Notes under the pieces: generated by a model
The model's input: the letters and a program-made list of their open reading frames with translations, nothing else
Databases searched by the model: none
What the model was told of the DNA's origin: nothing
Part shown: positions 1 to 7,073 of the stretch, piece by piece
Numbering within the stretch: position 1 is the first letter of the stretch
Layout: each line of letters begins with the position of its first letter
Position numbers and translations under genes: made by a program
Source of the DNA: Nitrospinota bacterium
GTDB lineage: Bacteria > Nitrospinota_A > JADGAW01
Length of the DNA: 19,128 nt
Assembly (NCBI GenBank): GCA_015231815.1
Contig: JADGAW010000017.1
Coordinates: 1-19,128 of the forward strand
Reading direction: 5' to 3'

Positions 1-546
1 GACTACGGTTACCTCACTGGAATAGCTACTTAATGTACCTGAACTGTTATACGATTTCAGAGCAATATAGTATGTTCCAGCAGGAATATTGTTAAAGGTA
101 AAGGATGTTCTGTTTCCTAAATCAGCTCCCGTTGATGCATTGATATACGTTCCTGAAGTTGTTCCGTAATATACCTTATAACCTGATGCTCCACTTGCAG
201 CAGTCCAACTCGTAGCAACTGAACTTCCACTAACTGTAGCAGAATAGTTTGTTGGAGCAGCAAGAGTTGTTGACGTGACTGTTACCGAAATTTCACTTGA
301 ATAGCTACTTAAGTTACCAGAACTGTCATACGATTTTAAGGCCAAATAGTATGTTCCTGCAGGAATATTGTTAAAGGTAAAAGACGTTCTGTTTCCTAAG
401 TTAACACCAGTTGATGCATTTATGTATGTTCCTGATGTTGTTCCGTAATACACTTTGTAGCCAGATGCTCCACTTGCAGCAGTCCAACTTGTAGCTACTG
501 AACTTCCACTTACCGTTGCACTGTAACCCGTTGGGGCTGTAAGAGT
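1..546 (-). repeat. Tandem 279-bp repeat encoding fibronectin type III units
   Basis: Positions 268-546 and 1-267 align at an offset of 279 bases with no gap visible by eye. The units encode almost the same 93 residues, each with SGSSVATSWTAASGASGY and NRTSFTFNNIPAGTYY. Most base differences are at third codon positions. The second unit is cut by the window edge, so more copies may follow. Confidence 0.85.
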
Positions 547-1128
547 TGTGGTAGAACCTGCTGTTAAAGTTTTTGATGATGAATATGCACTATCATCAGT
601 TGAAGTTGCATTGCCATTCCCGGCAACACCTGCAGCATGAAATGTTATGCTATTTGATGCAGTAGATGGTGCAACCCAATTAAAAGACCAAGATGATGTT
701 GCAGACCCTGTAGCATCATTTTTAAATTCAATATAAGAAGTGTTTGTGTCTAACTGAGTAGTTGTGGAATTTGAAACAGCAAGAGTTCCTGAACTTGCAC
801 CTGTTGTTGTATCAACTGTTCTTGCCTGAAAACCATACCGGGATGCTCCAGAATGAGTAATCGCAACCGTTACGGTATAGGTGGCACCTGCGGTATAAGA
901 AGTAACAGCATTATTTGATGAGTCAAGAACTGAAATACTTAATGCCCCGCCTCCGCCATTTAAAGTCGATCCTGTATGACAACCGCTAAAAGCACAAGCA
1001 CTTGAACCATAAGTATCTCCATTATAGCCAGAAGACCCTGTTTGTGCTCCAAGAGTGTAGTAAGCAGAACCTATCTGTGGAAAGAGAAAAATTGACAATA
1101 TAAGAAGTGTGGTTTTTAAAATATTCAT
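1..1128 (-). CDS. Secreted Reeler-like (choice-of-anchor V) protein with fibronectin type III repeats, C-terminus outside the window
   Basis: I read 376 uninterrupted codons from ATG at 1128 leftwards to the window edge, so the C-terminus is missing. An AGGA ribosome site lies about 10 bases before the start. Residues 1-22 form a signal peptide (MNILKTTLLILSIF, then a small-residue cleavage site near GSA). Next comes a domain of about 170 residues that resembles the 'choice-of-anchor V'/Reeler-like domain: an early Cys-His motif (SSACAFSGCHTG), a GATYTVTV strand, RYGFQ, WSFNWVAP and ITFHAAGVAGNGN. The usual CxxCH of that family is here CX4CH. Two nearly identical 93-residue fibronectin type III units follow, rich in Ser, Thr, Gly and Tyr. 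The protein is probably exported to the cell surface or periplasm as an adhesion or scaffold protein. Heme binding through CX4CH is possible but unproven. Its gene diverges from dsbD. Confidence 0.8.
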   Translation of the reverse strand, partial: MNILKTTLLILSIFLFPQIGSAYYTLGAQTGSSGYNGDTYGSSACAFSGCHTGSTLNGGGGALSISVLDSSNNAVTSYTAGATYTVTVAITHSGASRYGFQARTVDTTTGASSGTLAVSNSTTTQLDTNTSYIEFKNDATGSATSSWSFNWVAPSTASNSITFHAAGVAGNGNATSTDDSAYSSSKTLTAGSTTTLTAPTGYSATVSGSSVATSWTAASGASGYKVYYGTTSGTYINASTGVNLGNRTSFTFNNIPAGTYYLALKSYDSSGNLSSYSSEISVTVTSTTLAAPTNYSATVSGSSVATSWTAASGASGYKVYYGTTSGTYINASTGADLGNRTSFTFNNIPAGTYYIALKSYNSSGTLSSYSSEVTVV

Positions 1129-1176
1129 AATTATGAATTCCTAACAAAAAGTTAATAATGGTTTTAAAAAGGCGAT

Positions 1177-1182
1177 ATTATA
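1177..1182 (-). promoter_or_regulatory. Putative -10 box for the secreted Reeler-like gene
   Basis: TATAAT read on the minus strand, 49 bases before the ATG at 1128. No convincing -35 hexamer is found at 16-18 bases. The 1191-1208 inverted repeat covers the place where -35 contacts would be made, so a repressor or activator could act there. This is inferred from position only. Confidence 0.3.
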
Positions 1183-1408
1183 AAATACAATTTGCTAAAA
1201 TTAGCAAAAAAAAAAATAGAGCAAAATAATAGGATATTTAATAATTTTAATGAGAAAAATATACCAGTAAGTAAGATTACTTTTGCAATAGTAACCAGTT
1301 AATTGTTGATATGGTAAGAGTTTCTCTATTTATGAAAACAAACTACATTGTAACTATCAAAAATAAATCTTAAAATTTACGAAATAAAATTCCTATAAGT
1401 AAATCAAA

Positions 1409-1414
1409 TATAAT
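1409..1414 (+). promoter_or_regulatory. Putative -10 box for dsbD
   Basis: Perfect TATAAT, 44 bases before the dsbD start, with no recognisable -35 box. The leader that would follow contains CACCTCCT (about 1419-1426) and no good Shine-Dalgarno sequence next to the ATG. Confidence 0.3.
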
Positions 1415-1458
1415 CACTCACCTCCTAAAAAATATTTATTTAACTAAATCTATCATTA

Positions 1459-3357
1459 ATGAACAGACATAAACAATCAATATATCGTCAAGGCTTAAGA
1501 GGCATATATGCAAACCTTTTTTTCACTCTCATTTTTGCGGTTGTTATAACCTTTTTAGCTTCTGACAACTCTTTTGCTTCTGATAAAGTTAAATCAAGTA
1601 TCACTCCAGCCGAACTTAACATAAAAAAAGGGAAAGATACGCTTTTCAATGTCATTGTAGAAGTTCCGCAAAATAATCATGCGTATGTTAATGAGGGAGA
1701 TGAGGGTTATTTTATTCCCGTTACTATCAACTTTTCTTTACCGCAAGAAGGCATCACTATTTTGCCTGTCAGCAAACCAGATGGAGCTAGGGATAATGAA
1801 GTAAAAGCTCAGGTATTGCGTGGCGTTGGTGTTTATAGTTACTCAATAAAATGGGATAAAGGAGATGTTCAAACAATCCCCGTAACAGTTATGTCTCAGA
1901 TGTGTAACGATGAAAGCAAAATATGCTTTCCTCCTCAAAAGGAAGACCTAACTCTGATATTTTCAGAAGGAAAAACTCAAAATTCTTCTCTTGATAAAAA
2001 CAATATGAGCTTTGGTGAATGGGTTACCGCAACATACCAGGAAAATTCTCAAAATATTTTTGTAGCATTTTTTATTGTATTACTTGCCGGACTCCTTGCT
2101 GCAGCAACACCGTGTGTGTATCCCATGATGCCAATTACTTATGCAATTCTCACAGCCAGAGGAAATGGAGATAAACGAGAAGGATGGTTCCACTCTGTAG
2201 CCTATTTTGTTGGCATTGTTATAACCTACTTTATGCTTGGCTTTGTTGCCGGAATGACAGGAGGTATGCTTAGCTCTATCATGCAAAGTGCAAGCGTGAA
2301 TATATTTCTTGCACTATTTTTTCTTATGTTCGCCCTTGCAATGTTTGATTTCTTCAGTTTTTCTTTTTTTGATGAATTGTCTGAAAAAGTAAATAGTGCA
2401 TCATCAAAAAAATCAAGCTATTTTGGAACGATTTTAATGGGAGTTGCTGCCGGCATAATAGTTTCTCCTTGTGTGGGACCCGTTATTTTCTCTATTTTGC
2501 TTCAAATTGCAGATAAAATTGCTGAACTTACCAATGTTCTTGTCGCCTCTGGAGAGCAAATTACCTTTATGAAAAAAGCAGAAATTGCCTTACAGGGAAG
2601 TATTGTCATGGCTGGGTTTGGTATTGGATTAGGCATTCCTTTTCTTCTCATAGGTACTATTGGAAATAAGTTACCCCGATCAGGAATGTGGATGGTATAT
2701 GTTAAGTATGCACTGGGAATTATTATTTTATACATTGCATACATTTACCTCTACAAAGGTTTGGGTGCTGCCGGCATCGATGTTGAAGTTTATAACGGAG
2801 GAATTATTGGCGGAGCATTTATTATTGCAGCAGGTTATTTAATCTTTAAAGAAAAACAAAACTACTTTCAAAATAAATTTTCACTTATTTCATCCGTTGT
2901 TTTGCTTGTAGTAGGTCTATACGCTTTTTCTATTACCATGAACCACTTCTCTGACAAGAGAAAAAGTCTTTCTACAGAAGCTGGTAGTTCTGTCGAAGAA
3001 CATGGAAACCTTAAATGGTATCGAAGTTATGATAATGCCCTTCAAGAAGCGAAAAGGTTAAATCAACCTGTTTTTATTGATTTCTTTGCCTATTGGTGTG
3101 CCAACTGTATTGCATTTGCCGATATGAGCCTTACAAATAAAGATTTAAATAAAGCACTTGAAAAAACTGTTTTACTTAAGGTTTATGATACTGACAAAGC
3201 TTTTGAAGAATACAAGAAGATAAAGAGCTATAGAGAATTAAATGTAGGGCTACCATTTTTTGTTGTTTTAAAACCTGATGGGACATTCTTTTGGAAAACA
3301 ACTCAGTACAATGCTGTTTCGCAGATGATTAACAAACTTGAAGAAGCGGCAAAATAA
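1459..3357 (+). CDS. dsbD: Thiol:disulfide interchange protein DsbD
   Basis: Inner-membrane reductase that carries electrons from cytoplasmic thioredoxin to periplasmic thiols, including apocytochromes c awaiting heme attachment. All three DsbD modules are visible. A signal peptide (about residues 17-41) leads into a periplasmic alpha domain with its Cys pair at 149 and 156 (CNDESKICFPP). A polytopic core from about 200 to 495 carries the two intramembrane cysteines at 219 (ATPCVYP) and 338 (VSPCVGP). A C-terminal thioredoxin fold has CANC at 547-550 and a cis-Pro region GLPF near 599. The length of 632 residues is normal for full DsbD, unlike short CcdA. The ATG is the first one after an in-frame stop, but its ribosome site is poor. 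It stands alone between a divergent gene and guaB, and the many multiheme cytochrome motifs in this window are plausible clients of the pathway. Confidence 0.93.
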   Translation: MNRHKQSIYRQGLRGIYANLFFTLIFAVVITFLASDNSFASDKVKSSITPAELNIKKGKDTLFNVIVEVPQNNHAYVNEGDEGYFIPVTINFSLPQEGITILPVSKPDGARDNEVKAQVLRGVGVYSYSIKWDKGDVQTIPVTVMSQMCNDESKICFPPQKEDLTLIFSEGKTQNSSLDKNNMSFGEWVTATYQENSQNIFVAFFIVLLAGLLAAATPCVYPMMPITYAILTARGNGDKREGWFHSVAYFVGIVITYFMLGFVAGMTGGMLSSIMQSASVNIFLALFFLMFALAMFDFFSFSFFDELSEKVNSASSKKSSYFGTILMGVAAGIIVSPCVGPVIFSILLQIADKIAELTNVLVASGEQITFMKKAEIALQGSIVMAGFGIGLGIPFLLIGTIGNKLPRSGMWMVYVKYALGIIILYIAYIYLYKGLGAAGIDVEVYNGGIIGGAFIIAAGYLIFKEKQNYFQNKFSLISSVVLLVVGLYAFSITMNHFSDKRKSLSTEAGSSVEEHGNLKWYRSYDNALQEAKRLNQPVFIDFFAYWCANCIAFADMSLTNKDLNKALEKTVLLKVYDTDKAFEEYKKIKSYRELNVGLPFFVVLKPDGTFFWKTTQYNAVSQMINKLEEAAK

Positions 3358-3377
3358 TAAAGGTAAAATTCAATATT

Positions 3378-3402
3378 CACTCATCCTCAACACGGGTGAG
3401 TG
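3378..3402. terminator. Hairpin downstream of dsbD
   Basis: A 9-bp stem with one G-U pair, CACTCATCC / GGGTGAGTG, with a 7-base loop, 20 bases after the dsbD stop. No T-run follows immediately, so intrinsic termination is uncertain. It may instead protect an mRNA 3' end, or form the start of a minus-strand transcript from the element at 3419-3434. Confidence 0.4.
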
Positions 3403-3418
3403 AGAATTTCCCTCCAGA

Positions 3419-3434
3419 ACGAATGAGCGTGCCA
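3419..3434 (-). promoter_or_regulatory. Sigma-54-like promoter element pointing away from guaB
   Basis: On the minus strand this reads TGGCACG, four bases, TTCGT. The -24 half matches the sigma-54 consensus perfectly. The -12 half has TTCG in place of TTGC, which should weaken it. The element and its flanks resemble the amtB promoter at 16256-16271: an A-run before the box, TGGCACGCT, then ATT and GTT, GAGG and AAATT, and finally a hairpin. A transcript from here would run antisense into dsbD. Confidence 0.35.
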
Positions 3435-3473
3435 TTTTTTCAATCCAAAATTTACCGATGAAGAAGTGCAACA

Positions 3474-3482
3474 TGGTATAAT
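3474..3482 (+). promoter_or_regulatory. Extended -10 promoter for guaBA
   Basis: TGGTATAAT is a perfect extended -10 motif (TGn plus TATAAT). No clear -35 is present at the usual distance, which fits an extended -10 promoter. Transcription would begin near 3489, leaving a leader of about 25 bases before the ATG at 3514. This argues against the upstream GTG at 3466 as the start of guaB. Confidence 0.5.
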
Positions 3483-3513
3483 CTCAAGCTTTTTAACCCC
3501 TAAAAAGCTCGCC

Positions 3514-4971
3514 ATGAAACTTCTAGGAACCGGACTGACCTTTGACGATATTTTTCTCGTCCCCGCTTACTCGGAAGTGCTTCCAAAAGACACAGATATA
3601 AGCTCCAATATTACAAAAAACATCAAAATTAATACCCCACTAATATCTGCTCCAATGGATACGGTGACGGAACATCAAATGGCAATTAGCATGGCTCAAG
3701 AAGGCGGTGTTGGCGTTATACATAAAAACATGTCAATAAAGCAGCAAGTGGACGAAGTTGCCAAGGTAAAACGCTATGTTACGGGCATGATTGTTAAGCC
3801 AATTACTCTAAGCCCGGACAATACAATTGGTGATGCTTTTGCCGTTATGAAAAAATACAATATTTCTGGAATTCCCGTAACAAAAAATGGTGTACTTGTT
3901 GGAATTCTTTGTAACCGTGATCTTCGTTTTCTCACCAAAACGACAGATAAGGTGTCAAAGCATATGACAACTCACCTCATTACCTCAAAAGTAGGAATAA
4001 CGCTGGAAAAATCCAAAAAAATACTTCAGAAAAACAAGATTGAAAAACTTCCTATCGTTGATGCTCAAGGTAACCTGAAAGGAATGATTACTATAAAAGA
4101 TATCCAGAAAGTAGAAGACTTTCCCCGTGCAGCAAAGGATCAATATGGACGTTTAATTGTTGGTGGTGCTGTTGGAACTGGTGAGGAGGGTATAGAACGA
4201 GCTGGAAATCTTGTGGATGCAGGGGTTGATCTCATTACTGTTGACACAGCTCATGGACACTCAAGAGGTGTGATTGAAGCGGTAAAAATAATAAAGAAAA
4301 AATATAAGGTGGATGTTGTTGCAGGGAATGTTGCAACCTCCGAAGCAACAAAAGCATTAATCGAAGCAGGAGTTGATGCTGTTAAGGTTGGCATTGGTCC
4401 TGGCTCCATCTGTACAACAAGAATTGTTGCCGGGGTTGGCGTACCTCAAATTTCTGCAATTATGCAATGTTATGAAACAGCTCATAAGTTAGGGGTTCCC
4501 ATCATCGGAGATGGTGGCATTAAGTTTTCCGGTGATATTACCAAAGCAATTGCATGTGGTGCTTCAACAGTAATGATTGGAAGTATTTTTGCCGGAACAG
4601 AGGAAAGCCCGGGAGAAAAAATCATTTTTCAAGGAAGAAACTACAAAGAATATCGAGGTATGGGCTCCATTGGTGCCATGTCAAAAGGAAGCTCTGACCG
4701 TTATTTTCAGGAGCATGAAAAAAATCAGCAAAAGCTTGTTCCAGAAGGTGTTGAAGGAAGAATTCCATACAAAGGAACAGTTTCTCAAGTTGTTCATCAA
4801 CTTATGGGAGGACTTCGTGCCGGAATGGGATACTGCGGCTCAAAAGATATACCAACCTTACAAAAAAAATCTAAATGCTATCAGGTTACAACGGCTGGAC
4901 TAAGAGAAAGTCATGTACATGATGTAATAATCACAAAGGAAACATCCAACTACAAGCTTGGTGATTCCTAG
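3514..4971 (+). CDS. guaB: Inosine-5'-monophosphate dehydrogenase
   Basis: Oxidises IMP to XMP with NAD+, the committed step of GMP synthesis, in the cytoplasm. From the ATG at 3514 the protein has 485 residues, normal for bacterial IMPDH, and begins with the family's N-terminal pattern GLTFDDIFLVPAYSEVLP. The reading frame stays open upstream to a GTG at 3466, but those 16 residues have no family counterpart and a promoter lies inside them. A TIM-barrel core is interrupted by a tandem CBS module at about 94-200. The catalytic loop GPGSICTTR places the nucleophile at Cys300, and the mobile flap EGVEGRIPYKG carries Arg416 and Tyr419. No key residue is missing. guaA follows after 17 bases, so the two form a guaBA operon. 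Confidence 0.95.
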   Translation: MKLLGTGLTFDDIFLVPAYSEVLPKDTDISSNITKNIKINTPLISAPMDTVTEHQMAISMAQEGGVGVIHKNMSIKQQVDEVAKVKRYVTGMIVKPITLSPDNTIGDAFAVMKKYNISGIPVTKNGVLVGILCNRDLRFLTKTTDKVSKHMTTHLITSKVGITLEKSKKILQKNKIEKLPIVDAQGNLKGMITIKDIQKVEDFPRAAKDQYGRLIVGGAVGTGEEGIERAGNLVDAGVDLITVDTAHGHSRGVIEAVKIIKKKYKVDVVAGNVATSEATKALIEAGVDAVKVGIGPGSICTTRIVAGVGVPQISAIMQCYETAHKLGVPIIGDGGIKFSGDITKAIACGASTVMIGSIFAGTEESPGEKIIFQGRNYKEYRGMGSIGAMSKGSSDRYFQEHEKNQQKLVPEGVEGRIPYKGTVSQVVHQLMGGLRAGMGYCGSKDIPTLQKKSKCYQVTTAGLRESHVHDVIITKETSNYKLGDS

Positions 4972-4988
4972 CCCTCCCAATTTTTTCT

Positions 4989-6539
4989 ATGAAACATAAA
5001 AGCTATATACTGATTCTTGACTTCGGGTCACAATATACCCAGTTAATTGCCAGAAATATCCGTGAAAACAATGTTTATTCTGAAATTGTTCCCTGCACCT
5101 TTTCGGTAGAGCAAATTAAGAATAAAATGCCTTCAGGAATAATCCTTTCTGGGGGTCCAGACAGCGTAAACACACCTGATGCTCTTTCTGTTGATAGAGA
5201 AATATTTACATTAAATGTTCCGGTTCTTGGCATTTGCTATGGAATGCAGGTCTCGGTAAATGTTCTCGGCGGAAAAATCGTTTCCAGTGAAATAAGGGAA
5301 TACGGACTTGCTCATGTGACAAGAGTTGAAGAAGAAAGTTTATTATTGAAGGGTGTTAATGTCGAAGAGGAGAATAGTGTCTGGATGAGTCATGGAGATA
5401 CTGTTTCTATATTGCCTGATTATTTCCATGCAGTTCTCAAGAGCGAAACCTGTCCTTTTGCTGCAGTTGAAGCACCAAAGCTGGGCTTTTACGGACTTCA
5501 GTTTCATCCAGAAGTTACTCATACTCAAGCTGGAAAAAAAATAATTGCCAATTTTCTTTTTGAAATTTGCAAAATTAAACCTGATTGGTCAATGTCCTCA
5601 TTTATTGACGAGACCGTTAAGGAAATCCGAAATATAGTTGGTGATAAAAAGGTCATTTCTGCAATAAGCGGCGGGGTTGATTCAACCGTTTCTTCCTTTC
5701 TCACCCATAAAGCAATAGGAGATCAATTAACGTCGGTCTTCGTTGATAACGGGCTTTTAAGAAAAGGTGAAGCAGAAAAAGTGCTTTACATGCTTCGTGA
5801 AAAACTTGGACTAAACGTTGACTTTGTTGATGCTTCCGAACTTTTTCTTTCCCGTCTTAAAGATATTGATGATCCGGAACAAAAAAGAAAAATTATTGGA
5901 AATACTTTTATTGAAATATTTGCAGAGGAAGCAAAGAAAACAGGAGGCGTTTCATTTCTCGTACAGGGAACCCTATACCCTGATGTTATTGAATCGGTTT
6001 CGGTAAAAGGTCCTTCTGCTGTCATAAAAAGTCACCACAATGTTGGCGGACTTCCCAAAGATATGCAGTTTGAACTCATTGAGCCTCTTCGAGAGCTTTT
6101 TAAGGATGAAGTAAGAAAGGTTGGTGTAGAGCTTGGAATTTCAAAGGATTTTATACAGCGTCAGCCTTTTCCAGGACCAGGTCTTGCCATTAGAATTCTT
6201 GGAGGTGTAACAAAAGAAAAACTCAATTCATTAAGAGACGCAGATGCTATTGTTCTGGAAGAAATAAAAAAGGCGGGGTTATATGAAGAAATATGGCAAT
6301 CATTTGCTGTACTTTTACCCGTAAAAAGTGTTGGTGTAATGGGAGATGCAAGAACATACGAAAACACCTGTGTTGTAAGAGCCGTTGAAAGCAGCGATGG
6401 CATGACCTCAAACTTCTGTCACCTTCCTTATCCCTTGCTGAACAAAATATCCAATCGTATTATTAACGAGGTTAAAGGAATTAACAGAGTTGTTTATGAT
6501 ATTAGTTCAAAACCACCATCAACTATCGAGTGGGAATAG
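4989..6539 (+). CDS. guaA: GMP synthase (glutamine-hydrolysing)
   Basis: Converts XMP to GMP with ATP and the ammonia of glutamine. At 516 residues it is the usual fused bacterial form. The N-terminal class I glutamine amidotransferase has its triad at Cys83 (GICYGMQ), His173 and Glu175 (FHPEVTH). The ATP pyrophosphatase domain starts with the PP-loop SGGVDST at 227-233. The C-terminal dimerisation domain contains QPFPGPGLAIR and ends in the family signature KPPSTIEWE. All of these are intact. The gene starts 17 bases after guaB with no terminator between, so co-transcription is expected. Its ribosome site is weak (T-rich spacer), which may mean that translation depends partly on ribosomes leaving guaB. 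Confidence 0.96.
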   Translation: MKHKSYILILDFGSQYTQLIARNIRENNVYSEIVPCTFSVEQIKNKMPSGIILSGGPDSVNTPDALSVDREIFTLNVPVLGICYGMQVSVNVLGGKIVSSEIREYGLAHVTRVEEESLLLKGVNVEEENSVWMSHGDTVSILPDYFHAVLKSETCPFAAVEAPKLGFYGLQFHPEVTHTQAGKKIIANFLFEICKIKPDWSMSSFIDETVKEIRNIVGDKKVISAISGGVDSTVSSFLTHKAIGDQLTSVFVDNGLLRKGEAEKVLYMLREKLGLNVDFVDASELFLSRLKDIDDPEQKRKIIGNTFIEIFAEEAKKTGGVSFLVQGTLYPDVIESVSVKGPSAVIKSHHNVGGLPKDMQFELIEPLRELFKDEVRKVGVELGISKDFIQRQPFPGPGLAIRILGGVTKEKLNSLRDADAIVLEEIKKAGLYEEIWQSFAVLLPVKSVGVMGDARTYENTCVVRAVESSDGMTSNFCHLPYPLLNKISNRIINEVKGINRVVYDISSKPPSTIEWE

Positions 6540-6610
6540 AGGCTCACGCATGAACGGAAAGCAGTCTTCCACCTTCAAATATTCATACCATCAAACCTTT
6601 TCTTGGCAGG

Positions 6611-6616
6611 TATAAT
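6611..6616 (+). promoter_or_regulatory. Putative -10 box for the CBS-argG unit
   Basis: Perfect TATAAT in the 156-base gap after guaA, 79 bases before the CBS gene. No good -35 hexamer is visible. I see no clear hairpin terminator for guaBA in this gap, so read-through into the CBS gene and argG is possible. Confidence 0.35.
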
Positions 6617-6695
6617 TATGTGTTTTCCCCAACTCTATGGTAAGGTATTCATTTTTTTATACTTTAACTAAATTCTCTTAGAGAAAGGAGACTCT

Positions 6696-7073
6696 ATGTC
6701 TTTTACATTACTTTCCGTTGGCGGAACAATGTCAACAAACTTGGTTTCTATAGACGTTAATAATACTGTTTATGATGCAGCAAAACTCATGAAGGAAAAA
6801 GCGATTGGTAGTCTTGTTATCAAAAATGGTGATGCTACTGAAGGACTTATCACTGAACGGGATATTGTTTGTAAAGTCGTTGCGGAAGGTATTGATGCAA
6901 AGGAAGCAAAATTGGAAGGTTACGTAAATAAAAGCACTGAAAATATTGATCAGGAAGACTCTATTTTTGATGCCCGTCAATTAATGCTTGATAAAAATGT
7001 TGACTATTTATTAGTGCAGAAAGATGGGAAATTGGTGGGAATTGTTTCTAAACATGATTTACTTAAAGACTAA
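6696..7073 (+). CDS. Small protein of two CBS domains
   Basis: A 125-residue soluble protein made of a tandem CBS pair (about residues 10-64 and 72-125) and nothing else. CBS hallmarks are visible: VYDAAKLMKEKAIGSLVI, GLITERDIVCKV, then IFDARQLMLDKNVDYLLV and LVGIVSKHDLL. Such stand-alone pairs usually bind adenine nucleotides or related ligands and act as sensors, but the target is unknown. The ATG at 6696 has a strong ribosome site, GAAAGGAGA; a second ATG at 6729 is less likely. Its stop overlaps the argG start by one base (TAATG), so translation of the two is coupled. That context suggests a link to nucleotide or arginine supply, which is inference. Confidence 0.88.
   Translation: MSFTLLSVGGTMSTNLVSIDVNNTVYDAAKLMKEKAIGSLVIKNGDATEGLITERDIVCKVVAEGIDAKEAKLEGYVNKSTENIDQEDSIFDARQLMLDKNVDYLLVQKDGKLVGIVSKHDLLKD

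Larger units (their letters stand above)
1129..1458. other. AT-rich divergent intergenic region between the secreted-protein gene and dsbD
   Basis: This is a 330-base, very AT-rich space between divergent genes. A perfect 8-bp inverted repeat with a 2-base loop lies at 1191-1208 (TTTGCTAA / TTAGCAAA), followed on the plus strand by an A-run. A TATAAT on the minus strand (1182-1177) could be the -10 box of the secreted-protein gene. A TATAAT on the plus strand (1409-1414) could serve dsbD. Neither has a good -35 box. I see no open reading frame or RNA gene. Confidence 0.6.

Noticed and set aside
1..546. CRISPR array or mobile repeat
   Set aside because: The repeat unit is 279 bases without spacers and stays in frame within a coding sequence, so it is protein-domain duplication.
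3378..3465. Purine riboswitch in front of guaB
   Set aside because: The single hairpin at 3378-3402 has no purine riboswitch three-way junction or conserved core, and the guaB promoter lies downstream of it, so it would not be in the guaB leader.
6605..6622. Sigma-54 promoter before the CBS gene
   Set aside because: TTGGCAGG resembles a -24 box, but no GC follows at the -12 position with the required spacing.
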